Assembly (NCBI GenBank): GCA_963692995.1
Contig: OY843611.1
Span: 186,001 to 250,000, forward strand
From: Bin87 sp963692995
GTDB lineage: Bacteria > Chloroflexota > Dehalococcoidia > Lucifugimonadales > UBA3495
Length of the DNA stretch: 64,000 bases
Direction of reading: 5' to 3'
Position numbers and translations under genes: made by a program. The notes beneath the pieces are model-generated. The model worked only from the letters and a program-made list of their open reading frames with translations, had not been told where the DNA came from and made no database searches. Position 1 is the first letter of the stretch. Every line of letters starts with the position of its first letter. Shown here piece by piece: positions 28,055 through 36,821 of this stretch.

Positions 28055-29293
28055 TCAGAACAACGTCCGCTGCGTCCCCGGCTCCCGGCAGGGCGCGATT
28101 TGGCGTATGGCGTCGAACCACTCCTGCGGGTTGTGGAACATCCGGTGGTTGAAGTTGCGGAGGAAGGGGTGGTCCAGGCCGCCGTCGGCGGGATCGGCGT
28201 ACATCAGGACGGGACGAGCCGGCTCGGCGGTGTGGGAGGCGTACATCAGCTCGGAGTACATCCCGGTGGACAACCGGCCGCCCATGGTGATGCGGTAGGC
28301 GGCAACGCACTGGGCCTGCTCCACCATGGTCAGGTCCCGATGTCGCACCTGGTTCTCCATGTCGTCCCAGACCTCCAGAGCCTCCTGGGGGGCCAGGCGC
28401 ATGGGGTAGGGATCCGGACGGCCTTCGGTGAGGGCGCCGGCGCTGTCCAGCGGCCAGCGGGCTTCGTCGGCGGAGATGGTGATTTCAGGCAGAGCGTCGG
28501 CACAGGCGGCTTGCGCCTTGTCGAAGACCTGGGGCGTGCCTTCGTCCAGGGTGAGCGGGTCGAACACGATGAACCGGCGGTGCAGTTCGCTGCGGATCTG
28601 ATCGATGGCGGCCCGCGTGTCCGGGTCGTAGCGGATCGCGGTGATGGGGAAACTGGAGTACACCAGGGGATACTCGCGCCGGCGGAAGATGAGGCGGTAG
28701 AGCATCTCGGCGGGATGCTTGACGCTAACCACGTAGTGGGGGACGGCCCGCTCCGGGTAGAGGTTGCGGGCCAGCAGGTCGGCCAGGGCGGTCTCGGCGG
28801 CGCGCCAGGCCAGGATCTCCCGCAGGCGCAGCCGGAAGTTAGTGTGCCGGTCGGCGTCCCGCCGGGCCAGCGCGCTGTGGATGTCCAGCATATCGTCAAC
28901 CAGCGTGATGATGCAGTCGGGCCGCCAGCGCCGAATGGTGGGCAGATCGATCAGCGAGAACTGACGGCCGCTGGTGTAGTAGGTGAGGTGGGCGGCGATC
29001 AGGCTGTGGCGGGGAGCCGCCGCCTCCAGCCGCTCGGCGATTTCCTCGCCGGCCCGTTGCCACGCGGTCAGCTGGTAGGCGGGACGAAAGGCCGCCAGCA
29101 CGCCGGCCAGCTCGTTGCCCTGGCCGGCCAGGGTATCCTCAATACTGGCGGCCAGTAGATCCCGCGGGTTCACGGAGTCCGCCGGCAGATCCGAGGATCC
29201 ATCGACCTCGCCATAAGCCCGCAGCCGCCCCAGCAGGTTGGCGACGACGATATCCTTGTTGACGCCGGAAATGCCGGCCAGCAGAGCGCGCAT
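28055..29293 (-). CDS. P-loop NTPase-like protein of unknown function
   Basis: 412 residues. It begins MRALLAGISGVNKDIVVANLL, which has the position and hydrophobic strand of a Walker A loop, but G-x-x-G-V-N-K-D departs from GxxxxGK[ST]. RPDCIITLVDDMLDIHSAL could be the Walker B strand. Later motifs such as HYVVSVKHPAEMLYRLIF and YPLVYSSFPITAIRYDP look like an enzyme core. The ATG at 29293 is preferred over an in-frame codon at 29329. It is transcribed alone, after the MFS transporter on the same strand. I do not recognise the family; adenylate-kinase-like or predicted nucleotide-binding is the best guess. Confidence 0.6.
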   Translation of the reverse strand: MRALLAGISGVNKDIVVANLLGRLRAYGEVDGSSDLPADSVNPRDLLAASIEDTLAGQGNELAGVLAAFRPAYQLTAWQRAGEEIAERLEAAAPRHSLIAAHLTYYTSGRQFSLIDLPTIRRWRPDCIITLVDDMLDIHSALARRDADRHTNFRLRLREILAWRAAETALADLLARNLYPERAVPHYVVSVKHPAEMLYRLIFRRREYPLVYSSFPITAIRYDPDTRAAIDQIRSELHRRFIVFDPLTLDEGTPQVFDKAQAACADALPEITISADEARWPLDSAGALTEGRPDPYPMRLAPQEALEVWDDMENQVRHRDLTMVEQAQCVAAYRITMGGRLSTGMYSELMYASHTAEPARPVLMYADPADGGLDHPFLRNFNHRMFHNPQEWFDAIRQIAPCREPGTQRTLF

Positions 29294-29398
29294 GGAATAA
29301 ACGATGCGCCCCTGCCGCGCGGATGTCAATGCGCCTCAAATATGTTTGAGGAAATTGCGCAAACCCGGCCTAAGGCCGGGCGTTGTTGATCTTTTCCG

Positions 29399-30610
29399 TC
29401 AGGCGCGGGCGGCGTCTGCGCTTGCGGGGTTGCGCAGGGGTATCGCCATGACGATGAAGGCGGTGATGAAGGTCAGGATGCCGGCGTAGTAGAACACGGA
29501 GCCGTACCCGCCCCAGTGCTCGATGATGGCCGAGGCCAGGAACGGCGAGCCGATGCCGATGACGCCGTTGATGCCGAAGAGCAGCCCGATAGCCGTGGCC
29601 TCGGTGCCGTGGCCTACGTAATCGAGCACCGACGCCTGGATTATCTGGTGCAGCGCGAAGCTGAACAGGCCCAAACCGGCCATGATCGGTATGAGCAGCA
29701 GGCCGTCTCCCACGCTGACCACCGCCAGGGACAGCAGCGCGGCGATGATGAACCCGGGCACCAGCACGGCCTTGCGTCCCCAGGCGTCGGACAGCCAGCC
29801 CAGCGCCGGCGCCGAGATGATGCCCATGCCAGTGAGCAGGGCATAGTACACGCCGGCTTGCACGGTGCTCATCTCCAGGGTTTCGCGCAGGTAGAAAGGC
29901 GTCCAGTTGAACAGGGCGCTGAGGCCGATGCCCCGCAGCAAGGCGGCGAATATCAGCGCCATTACGATGGGGTTCTTCAGCATCCGCCGGGCGCTCCGGA
30001 ACTGGCCGGCCAGGTTGCGCGCGCCGGCGAGAGAGTCGTCCTGGCCCACGCCACGCAGCGACCACCACACGAACACTGCCATGATCAGGGCCAGCGCGGC
30101 GTAGATGAAGAAAATGTGCCGCCAGATGAGAAACCCCGCTCCCAGCAGCGCTCCCGCAATCACCGGCCCGCTGACGTTGCCCAGGTTGGAGCCGAACCCG
30201 TGCATGGATATGGCGAACCCGCGACGGTCGGGAAACCGCTGGGAGATGGCCGCCGCCGAAGGCAGGTGCCACAACGAGCCGGGGATGGACAGGAACAGCG
30301 CCACTACAACCACCAGGGCAAAGGTTGGCGCGCCCCCCATGGCGGCGAAGGTGACGGCGTGGCCCAGCATGCACGCCGTCAGGATGATGCCCCAGTAGGA
30401 TTTCAGGTAGTCGATCAGCGGGCCGCCGCCCAGGCTGGTCGCGCTGGAACCGCCCTGCCGCACCGCGAACAGCGTAGCGGTATGAAAGGTGCCCAGGCCC
30501 ATGGCCTTGGCAATCTCGGTCACCAGCAGGGGAAAGCCCTGGTCGAACATATGGGACAGGCCGTGTCCCACGGAGAGGCTGCTGAGGACGAATACTCGGT
30601 TCTGCTTCAT
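29399..30610 (-). CDS. Major facilitator superfamily transporter
   Basis: 403 residues with about twelve hydrophobic segments. The two halves show the MFS loop pattern (GPLIDYLKSYWG after helix 2; LGWLSDAWGRKAVLVPG after helix 8, the GxxxDxxGR signature). The starting MKQNRVFVLSSLSVGHGLSHMFDQGFP is common to putative sugar/organic-acid antiporters. Start ATG 30610; upstream codons in frame read through low-complexity sequence and are unlikely. The substrate is unknown. Confidence 0.88.
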   Translation of the reverse strand: MKQNRVFVLSSLSVGHGLSHMFDQGFPLLVTEIAKAMGLGTFHTATLFAVRQGGSSATSLGGGPLIDYLKSYWGIILTACMLGHAVTFAAMGGAPTFALVVVVALFLSIPGSLWHLPSAAAISQRFPDRRGFAISMHGFGSNLGNVSGPVIAGALLGAGFLIWRHIFFIYAALALIMAVFVWWSLRGVGQDDSLAGARNLAGQFRSARRMLKNPIVMALIFAALLRGIGLSALFNWTPFYLRETLEMSTVQAGVYYALLTGMGIISAPALGWLSDAWGRKAVLVPGFIIAALLSLAVVSVGDGLLLIPIMAGLGLFSFALHQIIQASVLDYVGHGTEATAIGLLFGINGVIGIGSPFLASAIIEHWGGYGSVFYYAGILTFITAFIVMAIPLRNPASADAARA

Positions 30611-31053
30611 GCCCGGGGCGCCAGGCACGACCGGCGTGGCTGCTTGCAATGGGCCTCCCAGCTGGGCCACGAACTCGCGACCGGAGAATGACGCTAGGCA
30701 GATTGTAGCGGCGGCGCAGTACGCCGGCAAGGACGGCCCGAGGACCCGGGCGCGGGCGATGGCTACCCGCGGTCGCCGTCCGCCCGAAAGCTAGTGGGGA
30801 TGCCGGAACTGCAATGACGACGCCGGCGCAAGGCCCGCCAGCGTCAGGATCTCCGAGACGCGATCCATCCGCTCCGGCAAGTGTCCGATGCCCGGCGCCG
30901 CCAACGGTTCGGCGATGGTGTTGCTGTACACCAGGCTGGCGACAATCAAGAGAAGGTCAGGGCCATCGGGCCGGCGCGGCGGGCCAAGTATTCGATCATT
31001 GCGCGTAAGTCCTATGCTAACATAGGAACCAACCGCATGAGGGGGTGATTGCG
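30611..31053. other. Intergenic stretch of 443 bases with a possible gene remnant and an inverted repeat
   Basis: No complete gene is visible. On the minus strand an open stretch ending at a TAG at 30791-30793 reads coding-like (DLLLIVASLVYSNTIAEPLA, then LPERMDRVSEILTLAGLAP) but lacks any start, so it may be the 3' end of a lost gene. CCTATG-CTAA-CATAGG at 31011-31026 is a perfect 6-bp inverted repeat just upstream of the small membrane genes. Confidence 0.4.
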
Positions 31054-31221
31054 ATGGAAGATATTTTGGTTATCATATTGTTGGTGGTCATGATGACCGC
31101 TGGGATGGTGCTGTTCTTCGGGGGACTGGCCGGTCTTGCAATCAGTGGGTATCGTTCCATGCGTCGCTCGCAATCGTCGCCAGAACAGCAAGGTTCCACG
31201 GGAGCCGAGGCCGAGGCGTGA
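31054..31221 (+). CDS. Small single-helix membrane protein
   Basis: 55 residues with one strong membrane segment (ILVIILLVVMMTAGMVLFFG) followed by a polar tail rich in Ser, Gln and Glu. The GAGGGGGTGA ribosome site precedes ATG 31054. The stop overlaps the GTG start of the next small membrane gene (GTGA), so both are probably translated together. Function unknown; the pairing of two tiny membrane proteins recalls holin-like pairs, but nothing phage-like is nearby. Confidence 0.55.
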   Translation: MEDILVIILLVVMMTAGMVLFFGGLAGLAISGYRSMRRSQSSPEQQGSTGAEAEA

Positions 31222-31427
31222 ACAACTACTTCATCGTTGGTGTACTGTCCGGTTTGATCCTGATCTGCGCCGGCGGTCTGGTCTGGCAGGCGTGGCTGGC
31301 ATCGCCCGCTCTGGCTCCCGCTCAGCAGCAACTGCTTGCGGTGGTTGATTGGCTGCTGAAAGGCGCGGTGGGCGCATTGATGGGATTCCTGGCTTGTTGG
31401 GCGCGGCATCCCAAATCAGCGCGATAG
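31218..31427 (+). CDS. Small two-helix membrane protein
   Basis: 69 residues from a GTG start overlapping the previous stop. Hydrophobic segments at about 4-27 (YFIVGVLSGLILICAGGLVW) and about 40-62 (LLAVVDWLLKGAVGALMGFL) with a basic C-terminus. The overlap and shared character with the preceding gene support a two-gene unit. No recognised family. Confidence 0.5.
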   Translation: MNNYFIVGVLSGLILICAGGLVWQAWLASPALAPAQQQLLAVVDWLLKGAVGALMGFLACWARHPKSAR

Positions 31428-31551
31428 GCATTCCAAGCCGGCCCCGCCGGACGCCAAGGTGCGGAGAAGCCATTCGCGTGATAGGCGTGTCAACGGTGGC
31501 CGTTCCGCTTCGGCAGCAGCATCGGCCAATCGTCCTTACCGGAGAATCAAC

Positions 31552-31578
31552 GGCCTCCCCCGGACTTCGGGGGAGGCC
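31552..31578. terminator. Strong hairpin downstream of the flavin monooxygenase gene
   Basis: GGCCTCCCCCG (31552-31562), 5-base loop, CGGGGGAGGCC (31568-31578): a perfect 11-bp stem. No T-run follows on either strand. It lies 36 bases beyond the stop of the minus-strand gene ending at 31614. Confidence 0.5.
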
Positions 31579-31613
31579 GCAGCGTTCCAGTGGGTGGATC
31601 GCCGGGAACCGGG

Positions 31614-32909
31614 CTAATCGTCTGCGTTGACTTCCACCGGGGCGGCGGTTGCGCCGTTGGTTTGAGCCTGGTAGGGCTGGCCGGTGGCGGGATCGACCTC
31701 GAAGGGGCCGGGCAGTTCCAGTTCCTTGGCCATCTCGCGGACGGCGGGCAGCACTTCCTGGCCCATCAGGCGCAGGCTGCGCATGGCGTCGTCGTGGGTC
31801 ATGGCGCCGTCGCCGTCCCAGAAGAAGATGCTGCCGGGGCGGATGGTTTCCAGCACGTGGCGGATCTTGGGGATCACGGAATCCGGCGTGCCGGAGATGA
31901 TGGTGTAGTCGTTGACCTGCTGCTCGTAGGGGCGCGACAGCACGCCGCCGGGGCCGGCGCTGCCGCCGCGGGCGGCAGTGGCGACCGATGTGGTGGGCAG
32001 AACCCGACGCCGCGAGGTGAGGCCGGGCAGGTGCAGCAGGGCCTGGTTGGTGGTGCCTTCGTTGCCGGCCAGGAAGGGGTTGCTGGGCCCTTGCACATAC
32101 TTGCGGCCCGTTTCCTCGGCCAGTTCTTCCGTCTCGTCAACGTGGACCTTCCACAGGTAGCCGATGTTCTGGGGGCCGGATTCGTAGCCCAGCTCGGCGG
32201 CGGTGTCGTGGTAAATCTGGAAGGCCTGTTTGGTGGGTTCCATCTCGGTTGCCAGCATGATGTAGGGTATGCGCTGCTCTGCCGCCCACATCAGGGAGTC
32301 GCGGGAGACCACGCCCGGCAGCCAGATGGGCGGATGCGGCTTCTGGTAGGGGCGAACCCAGGGGTTGACGTGGCGGAAATGGAAGTGCTTGCCCTCCCAG
32401 CGGAAGGGGCCGGGGGTGGTCCACGCCTTGACGATGAGCTCGTGAGCCTCCTGGAACCGCTCCCAGTTGTAGTGGGGTTCAATGTTGTGGGCCACGCTCT
32501 CGCGACCGGTGCCGCGCACCCAGCCGGATACCAGCCGGCCGTGGGAGATCATGTCGATCATGGACAGCTGCTCCACCAGCCACAGGGGGTCGTCCCACAG
32601 CGGGAGGATGTTGCCCAGAAGAACAATCTTGGCGCGGTTGGTGATGCGGGCCAGGATGGAGGCCTCCACGTTCATGGCGCCGCCCATGCAGAAGGGCGTG
32701 CTGTGGTGCTCGTTGAGCATCAGGCCGTCGAAGCCCATCTCCTCGGCGTAGAGTTTCTCGTCCAGGTAGCGGTTGTAAAGGCTTGCCCCCAGCTCGGCGT
32801 CATAGATGTCGTTGCTGACGTTGAGGTCCATGATGGACTTGCCGGTGGCGCCAAAGTACCCGGACTGGGGGTCCTGGTAGGGCCTTTCCGTGAAATATCC
32901 GATGAACAT
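31614..32909 (-). CDS. LLM-class flavin monooxygenase (long form)
   Basis: 431-residue luciferase-like TIM-barrel enzyme, second of the family in the window. GYFTERPYQDPQSGYFG at the start, GFDGLMLNEHHSTPFCMGG (EHH motif), KIVLLGNILPLWDDPLWLVEQL, MISHGRLVSGWVRGTGRE and KPHPPIWLPGVVSRDSL are conserved. A Gly/Ala/Pro-rich insert at about 310-330 and a long C-terminal tail (after about 415) distinguish it from the 356-residue gene at 12454. Start ATG 32909, preceded by AGGAGAA on the minus strand. Probably acts on a recalcitrant organic compound; the substrate cannot be named. Confidence 0.92.
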   Translation of the reverse strand: MFIGYFTERPYQDPQSGYFGATGKSIMDLNVSNDIYDAELGASLYNRYLDEKLYAEEMGFDGLMLNEHHSTPFCMGGAMNVEASILARITNRAKIVLLGNILPLWDDPLWLVEQLSMIDMISHGRLVSGWVRGTGRESVAHNIEPHYNWERFQEAHELIVKAWTTPGPFRWEGKHFHFRHVNPWVRPYQKPHPPIWLPGVVSRDSLMWAAEQRIPYIMLATEMEPTKQAFQIYHDTAAELGYESGPQNIGYLWKVHVDETEELAEETGRKYVQGPSNPFLAGNEGTTNQALLHLPGLTSRRRVLPTTSVATAARGGSAGPGGVLSRPYEQQVNDYTIISGTPDSVIPKIRHVLETIRPGSIFFWDGDGAMTHDDAMRSLRLMGQEVLPAVREMAKELELPGPFEVDPATGQPYQAQTNGATAAPVEVNADD

Positions 32910-33057
32910 GATGGTTCTCCTTGGAAGACGGGTATGGGCGGCTCCGGCTACGGGCGGATTTTATCATAACGTGGGATGCGTTATTTGATGGCTTGGGCTT
33001 GCATCTCGCGGGCGTCGGAGAAAATCTCGCGCACACGGTCCGGAATTGCAGTGGCGA

Positions 33058-33882
33058 TCATGTGTCGCATCCGTTCAAGGAGGGATTCGATTGGCCGCCT
33101 TTTGCCGTTTCAGCCAGGTCTTGCAGCCTGGCGACCGCTTCCGGCACGCCCCTGGCGATGCCGGTCTTGTCTAGGGGCAGATGCTCGCGGCTGTACAGCG
33201 CCGCGCCGCCGAACTCGGTGAGGTAGCGATACTCTTCGCCAGGGACCGCTGCGTTGGGTGAGGGCATCACGTTTTCCCGGACCCGATCGATGAGTATTCT
33301 CAAGTTGTGCCCATCGCGTCCGCCGGCGGGGTATTCGAATCCGTAGGCGCCTAGAACCGACTTGTAGGCGTTTTCCAAAGCGTTTTGCGCCATCCGACCG
33401 ATTTGCTTGTCGTCAGCGTCGCCCAGTATGCCGGCGCCCGCTATCGCGGCCAATCCGTTGGCGGCTCCGGCGGCGTCCTTGAGTTTGCCGGCGATGTCGT
33501 CCCAGTCTATCGTCTCTTCCGGCAATTCAGCATGTTCTTGGGACAATACCAAAGCTCCCTGCCTGGCGATGGAATTAGCCAGGTTGTTGCGCAGCTGGCG
33601 GCGCCGGCCGAACTCATTAGCCGTCATGCAGATTACGTCGATTCCGGATGCTTCCGGCAGTTCCGCTTTTTGCAGCGTCCTGGCCTGGTCGCGCAGGTTC
33701 TCCAGCCAATCTTCCGGCGGCGCAGGGTCCTTGATAATCAGAACGTCAATGTCCGAGTCCGGGCGATGGTCGCCGCGGGCCCGGGAGCCGAACAGGATGG
33801 TCTGCGTCGGGTCTGCCATCCGGTGTATGGCGCGGGCTACTGCGATGGCGCGGGCGTCGGCGGTGGTTGCGTGGGAGGGCAT
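33058..33882 (-). CDS. Fused MNT nucleotidyltransferase - HEPN domain protein
   Basis: 274 residues. N-terminal domain: ILFGSRARGDHRPDSDIDVLII, the GSxARG-DxD site of minimal nucleotidyltransferases. C-terminal domain: IGRMAQNALENAYKSVLGAYGF then GGRDGHNLRILID, a HEPN-type helical domain with the GHNL histidine. In most genomes MNT and HEPN are separate genes forming a toxin-antitoxin pair in which MNT AMPylates the HEPN RNase. Here they are one chain. An autonomous single-gene regulator or antiviral unit is inferred. The start at 33882 was chosen by length; no strong ribosome site is visible. Confidence 0.78.
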   Translation of the reverse strand: MPSHATTADARAIAVARAIHRMADPTQTILFGSRARGDHRPDSDIDVLIIKDPAPPEDWLENLRDQARTLQKAELPEASGIDVICMTANEFGRRRQLRNNLANSIARQGALVLSQEHAELPEETIDWDDIAGKLKDAAGAANGLAAIAGAGILGDADDKQIGRMAQNALENAYKSVLGAYGFEYPAGGRDGHNLRILIDRVRENVMPSPNAAVPGEEYRYLTEFGGAALYSREHLPLDKTGIARGVPEAVARLQDLAETAKGGQSNPSLNGCDT

Positions 33883-33907
33883 GGCAGTAGGCGTTTGCGG
33901 GCCCGGC

Positions 33908-34708
33908 TCAGGAGGACAGGAAACCCTTGACCAGGCTCACGAATTCAGCGGACTGCTCGACCTCGGGGCGGTGGCCGCAGCCGTCCAGGATGTCCAGGCG
34001 GGAGCCGGGAATGGCGTCATGGTAGGCTTGTCCCGCCGAGACGGGAATGATGTTGTCCTCGCGGCCCCAGATGATCTGGGTGGGCACCCGCTTGAGCCGA
34101 TGCAGCAGACTGGGCAGGCCCAGGTAGTGCATGTAGGGACGCCAGCTGAGGCGGCAAGCCTCCTCCCGGGCCAGGGCCCAGGCTTCGGCCAGCTCGGCGG
34201 AGGGTTCCTCGGGGCAGATGTCGCGGAACTCGGGAGTGCGCTCAGGATCAAGGACGCTGGTGGCGAGGTAGTCCTCGGATACCACCAGGAACATATCGAA
34301 GATTTCGCCGGATGGAGGGCGAATGCCCGCCGGCGCGACCAGCGCCACCTTGCGGAACTGATCGGGAGACATGGCGGCCATCTCGGCGGCCAGCCAACCG
34401 CCCAGGGAGAACCCCATGACGTTGACCGGGCCCAATGCGAGGTCGTCCAGGGCCTCCAGATACCAGCCGGCCAAGTCGCGCATATTCATTATCCAGTCCA
34501 GCCGTCCGGTGTTGCTGAAGCCGGGATGGGTGGGGATGTGAACGCTGTAGTCCTCGGCCAGGGCGTCGTGGTAACGGAGTTGGCCCTGGTGCCCTAACTC
34601 ATCGTGGAGCAGCAGCAGCGGGGCGCCGCTGCCGCCCTTGACCAGCCGCAAAGTGGTTCCAGCGACTTCTACGAAATCTTCAGTCCATGCCTGGGTGGCC
34701 GTCGCCAT
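33908..34708 (-). CDS. Alpha/beta hydrolase
   Basis: 266 residues. LLLLHDELGHQGQL is the oxyanion-hole region, MGFSLGGWLAAEMA the nucleophile elbow (Ser), REDNIIPVSAG the acid region and DGCGHRPEVEQ the catalytic His. The full triad appears present. ATG 34708 follows AGGAGGAT at 9 bases. The 5' leader holds three 16-bp repeats. Substrate unknown; C-C bond hydrolases and haloalkane dehalogenases share these motifs. Confidence 0.88.
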   Translation of the reverse strand: MATATQAWTEDFVEVAGTTLRLVKGGSGAPLLLLHDELGHQGQLRYHDALAEDYSVHIPTHPGFSNTGRLDWIMNMRDLAGWYLEALDDLALGPVNVMGFSLGGWLAAEMAAMSPDQFRKVALVAPAGIRPPSGEIFDMFLVVSEDYLATSVLDPERTPEFRDICPEEPSAELAEAWALAREEACRLSWRPYMHYLGLPSLLHRLKRVPTQIIWGREDNIIPVSAGQAYHDAIPGSRLDILDGCGHRPEVEQSAEFVSLVKGFLSS

Positions 34709-34724
34709 CTGCCGTATCCTCCTT

Positions 34725-34772
34725 GTTCGCTGAAAACGGTGTTCGCTGAAAACGGGGCTTGCTGAAAAATGG
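34725..34772 (-). repeat. Three 16-bp tandem repeats in the leader of the hydrolase gene
   Basis: GTTCGCTGAAAACGGT at 34725-34740, GTTCGCTGAAAACGGG at 34741-34756 and a diverged GCTTGCTGAAAAATGG at 34757-34772. They lie immediately upstream of the ribosome site of the gene ending at 33908. Confidence 0.85.
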
Positions 34773-34839
34773 GAACGGGGCCTAGGTTCCCGCTCTGAGG
34801 CCCAATGATAACACGGCGTGGGGCCTCAGATTGGGCCGC

Positions 34840-35673
34840 CTAACCTCCGTCGGTTTTGCAGACGCCGGTTTGCCAGGCTACGACGCAGGGGCGCAGGGGC
34901 TGCGCCCCCTTGATTCGCCAGACGCCCTCCGCTTCGTAGAGCGATTCATTCAGCGCCCGATCCAGCCGGTCCATTGCCGCGCTTCCCGGGTTAACAAAGA
35001 TGCGGCGGGCGATGGTTTCCCGCGCCTGGTCGAAGCTGTCGAACCGCAGCGGGGGCTGTTCGTCCAGCTCGGTCACCTCCGGGCTGATGCCCAGCTCCTT
35101 TAGCGCCGGCAGGAACTCCGGGAGGGCGGGCAGCGCGTGACGTTTCTCGCCGTGGACCTGTTCCCATAGCTCGTAGGTTTGCGATAGCGGTGGCGACTGG
35201 GACAGAACGGTCAGCGCTAGACGCCGGGCGTGGCCGGCTATTTTGCCCACGAAGGCTCTGATGTCCTCGATGACATAGACCACATGGCTGCACAGAACCA
35301 CGTCGGCCGGCGCCACCGACGCTTCCAGCCAGCCGTTCTCGACGACCGAAACGTTGGTGATGCCGGATTCCCGTGCGGTTTCCCGCAGCACGGCGCACAT
35401 GCTGGGCGACGGTTCCACCGCCGTCACGGTCCGACAGGTCAGCGCCAGGGGCAGGGCCAACCGTCCGCCGCCGGCGCCCACGTCCAGCAGGGTCTCCCCC
35501 GGCAGCATCCGCGAACGCAGTTCCTCGACCACCGCATCGTCGGTACGGTGCGGGTCGGCCTTGAACTGCGCGGCAAACTGGGTCCAGGTATCGGCGGGCC
35601 GCGCTCCACGCACCCGGTCCGATTGCTCATGCTCCACCCGGACCATTTCGCCCCAGGTTTCGATTGCGCTCAT
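34840..35673 (-). CDS. Class I SAM-dependent methyltransferase
   Basis: 277 residues. The SAM-binding loop is LLDVGAGGGRLALPLA, with TAVEPSPSMCAVL (acidic end of strand 2) and ADVVLCSHVVYVIEDIRAFV (motif IV/post-I). There is a DUF-like N-terminal 55 residues (DTWTQFAAQFKADPHR). Start ATG 35673 at MSAIETWGEM, preceded by GGAGAGG. The acceptor is unknown. Divergent from the hydrolase at 35875. Confidence 0.85.
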   Translation of the reverse strand: MSAIETWGEMVRVEHEQSDRVRGARPADTWTQFAAQFKADPHRTDDAVVEELRSRMLPGETLLDVGAGGGRLALPLALTCRTVTAVEPSPSMCAVLRETARESGITNVSVVENGWLEASVAPADVVLCSHVVYVIEDIRAFVGKIAGHARRLALTVLSQSPPLSQTYELWEQVHGEKRHALPALPEFLPALKELGISPEVTELDEQPPLRFDSFDQARETIARRIFVNPGSAAMDRLDRALNESLYEAEGVWRIKGAQPLRPCVVAWQTGVCKTDGG

Positions 35674-35874
35674 AAAAGCCTCTCCTCCAAGCAGCGGGGA
35701 TTGTCAGCAGCAGGGATTGTGGTTTTGACGATACACCAAAATGAGCGCGCGTGTGGCCAGGATTGACATTGACCGGCCCCCTCGGTAGCATTGCCGCAAC
35801 CGCGCCGGCCATTCCCGGTCGGGCGGTGCTGCACCTCAGTTGAGCTACCGGCAACCAGCAAGGAGGCCACCGTT

Positions 35875-36675
35875 ATGTTCGTGCGGCGCGACCTTACCGA
35901 TACCGTTCCCACCCGCGAAGGCAATATGCACTTCGTCAAGCAGGGCGCCGGCTACCCGTTGGTCATGCTACATCCCCTGGGTACGTCCACCTGGGCCTGG
36001 AGCAGCGTCATCGATGCTTTCAGCCAGCATTACACCTGCTACGCCTTTGATATGCTGGGACACGGCGAGTCCGATAAGCCGGCCCGTCACTTCAATATCC
36101 CCGATTATGCCCAGGCCCTGGACGACGCCTGCCAGATTTTGAACATCCACCGCGGGCACTACGTGGGCAATTCAGTGGGCGCGGTGCTGGCTACCGAGTT
36201 GGCCGCTTCCTTCCCCGACCGGCTGGACAAGCTGGTGCTGGTGGGCGCGCCGGTGTGGGACGCGCGCACTGCCCCGGAGCGGATCGCCGAAGCTGCCGCC
36301 GGTTATGACGACGCTGGCCTGCCGGTTTTGCGCACCATGGCGCAGGCGAAAGAATCGACCACCTTTGCCGAACCCCGGCAGGAGTGGATTGACGCCAACA
36401 ACGGGACTCGCGCCCAGGCCGGCGCCTGGGTCAAGAAACTGCACGAATCGCTGGCGTGGTACGATATTATGGCCCGGCTGCCCCGCGTGAACGCCCGGGA
36501 GACCCTGGTGCTCTATGGAGAGGTTGACCGCTTGCGCGACGGCGAGGAACTGCTACACAACAACATCGCCCGCGCCCGCAAGCACATCATGCCCGGCGTC
36601 GGGCACATTCCTCAGATCGAGGACCCGGAAGGGTTTGTGGATGCGGTGCTGGCCTTCCTGAAGCCCGAGTCCTGA
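35875..36675 (+). CDS. Alpha/beta hydrolase
   Basis: 266 residues. PLVMLHPLGTSTWAW is the oxyanion loop, HYVGNSVGAVLATELA the nucleophile elbow (GNSVG, Ser), VLYGEVDRLRDGE the acid region, GVGHIPQIEDPE the catalytic His. ATG 35875 follows AAGGAGG. It resembles the 2-hydroxymuconate semialdehyde hydrolase/ester hydrolase group. Not closely similar to the neighbour at 33908. Upstream of the tubulin-like pair by 146 bases. Confidence 0.88.
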   Translation: MFVRRDLTDTVPTREGNMHFVKQGAGYPLVMLHPLGTSTWAWSSVIDAFSQHYTCYAFDMLGHGESDKPARHFNIPDYAQALDDACQILNIHRGHYVGNSVGAVLATELAASFPDRLDKLVLVGAPVWDARTAPERIAEAAAGYDDAGLPVLRTMAQAKESTTFAEPRQEWIDANNGTRAQAGAWVKKLHESLAWYDIMARLPRVNARETLVLYGEVDRLRDGEELLHNNIARARKHIMPGVGHIPQIEDPEGFVDAVLAFLKPES

Positions 36676-36821
36676 AGCCGGAGTCCTGAAGATTAAAATC
36701 GCCCCACCCGTCGCGGCGCCTCCTGGTGGTTCCGGGCGGGGGAGGCCAGGGTTATGGCCGGTGGCATTCCCGATCCCGATTGCCGCTGGCCGGATTGTCT
36801 AGCGTCAACAGGCAATAGTGT

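Noticed and set aside
29516..30691. Long plus-strand frame opposite the MFS transporter
   Set aside because: His/Gln/Arg-rich reverse complement of membrane codons; no motif.
31054..31427. Phage holin/lysis cassette
   Set aside because: No endolysin or other phage gene nearby; the membrane topology alone is not enough.
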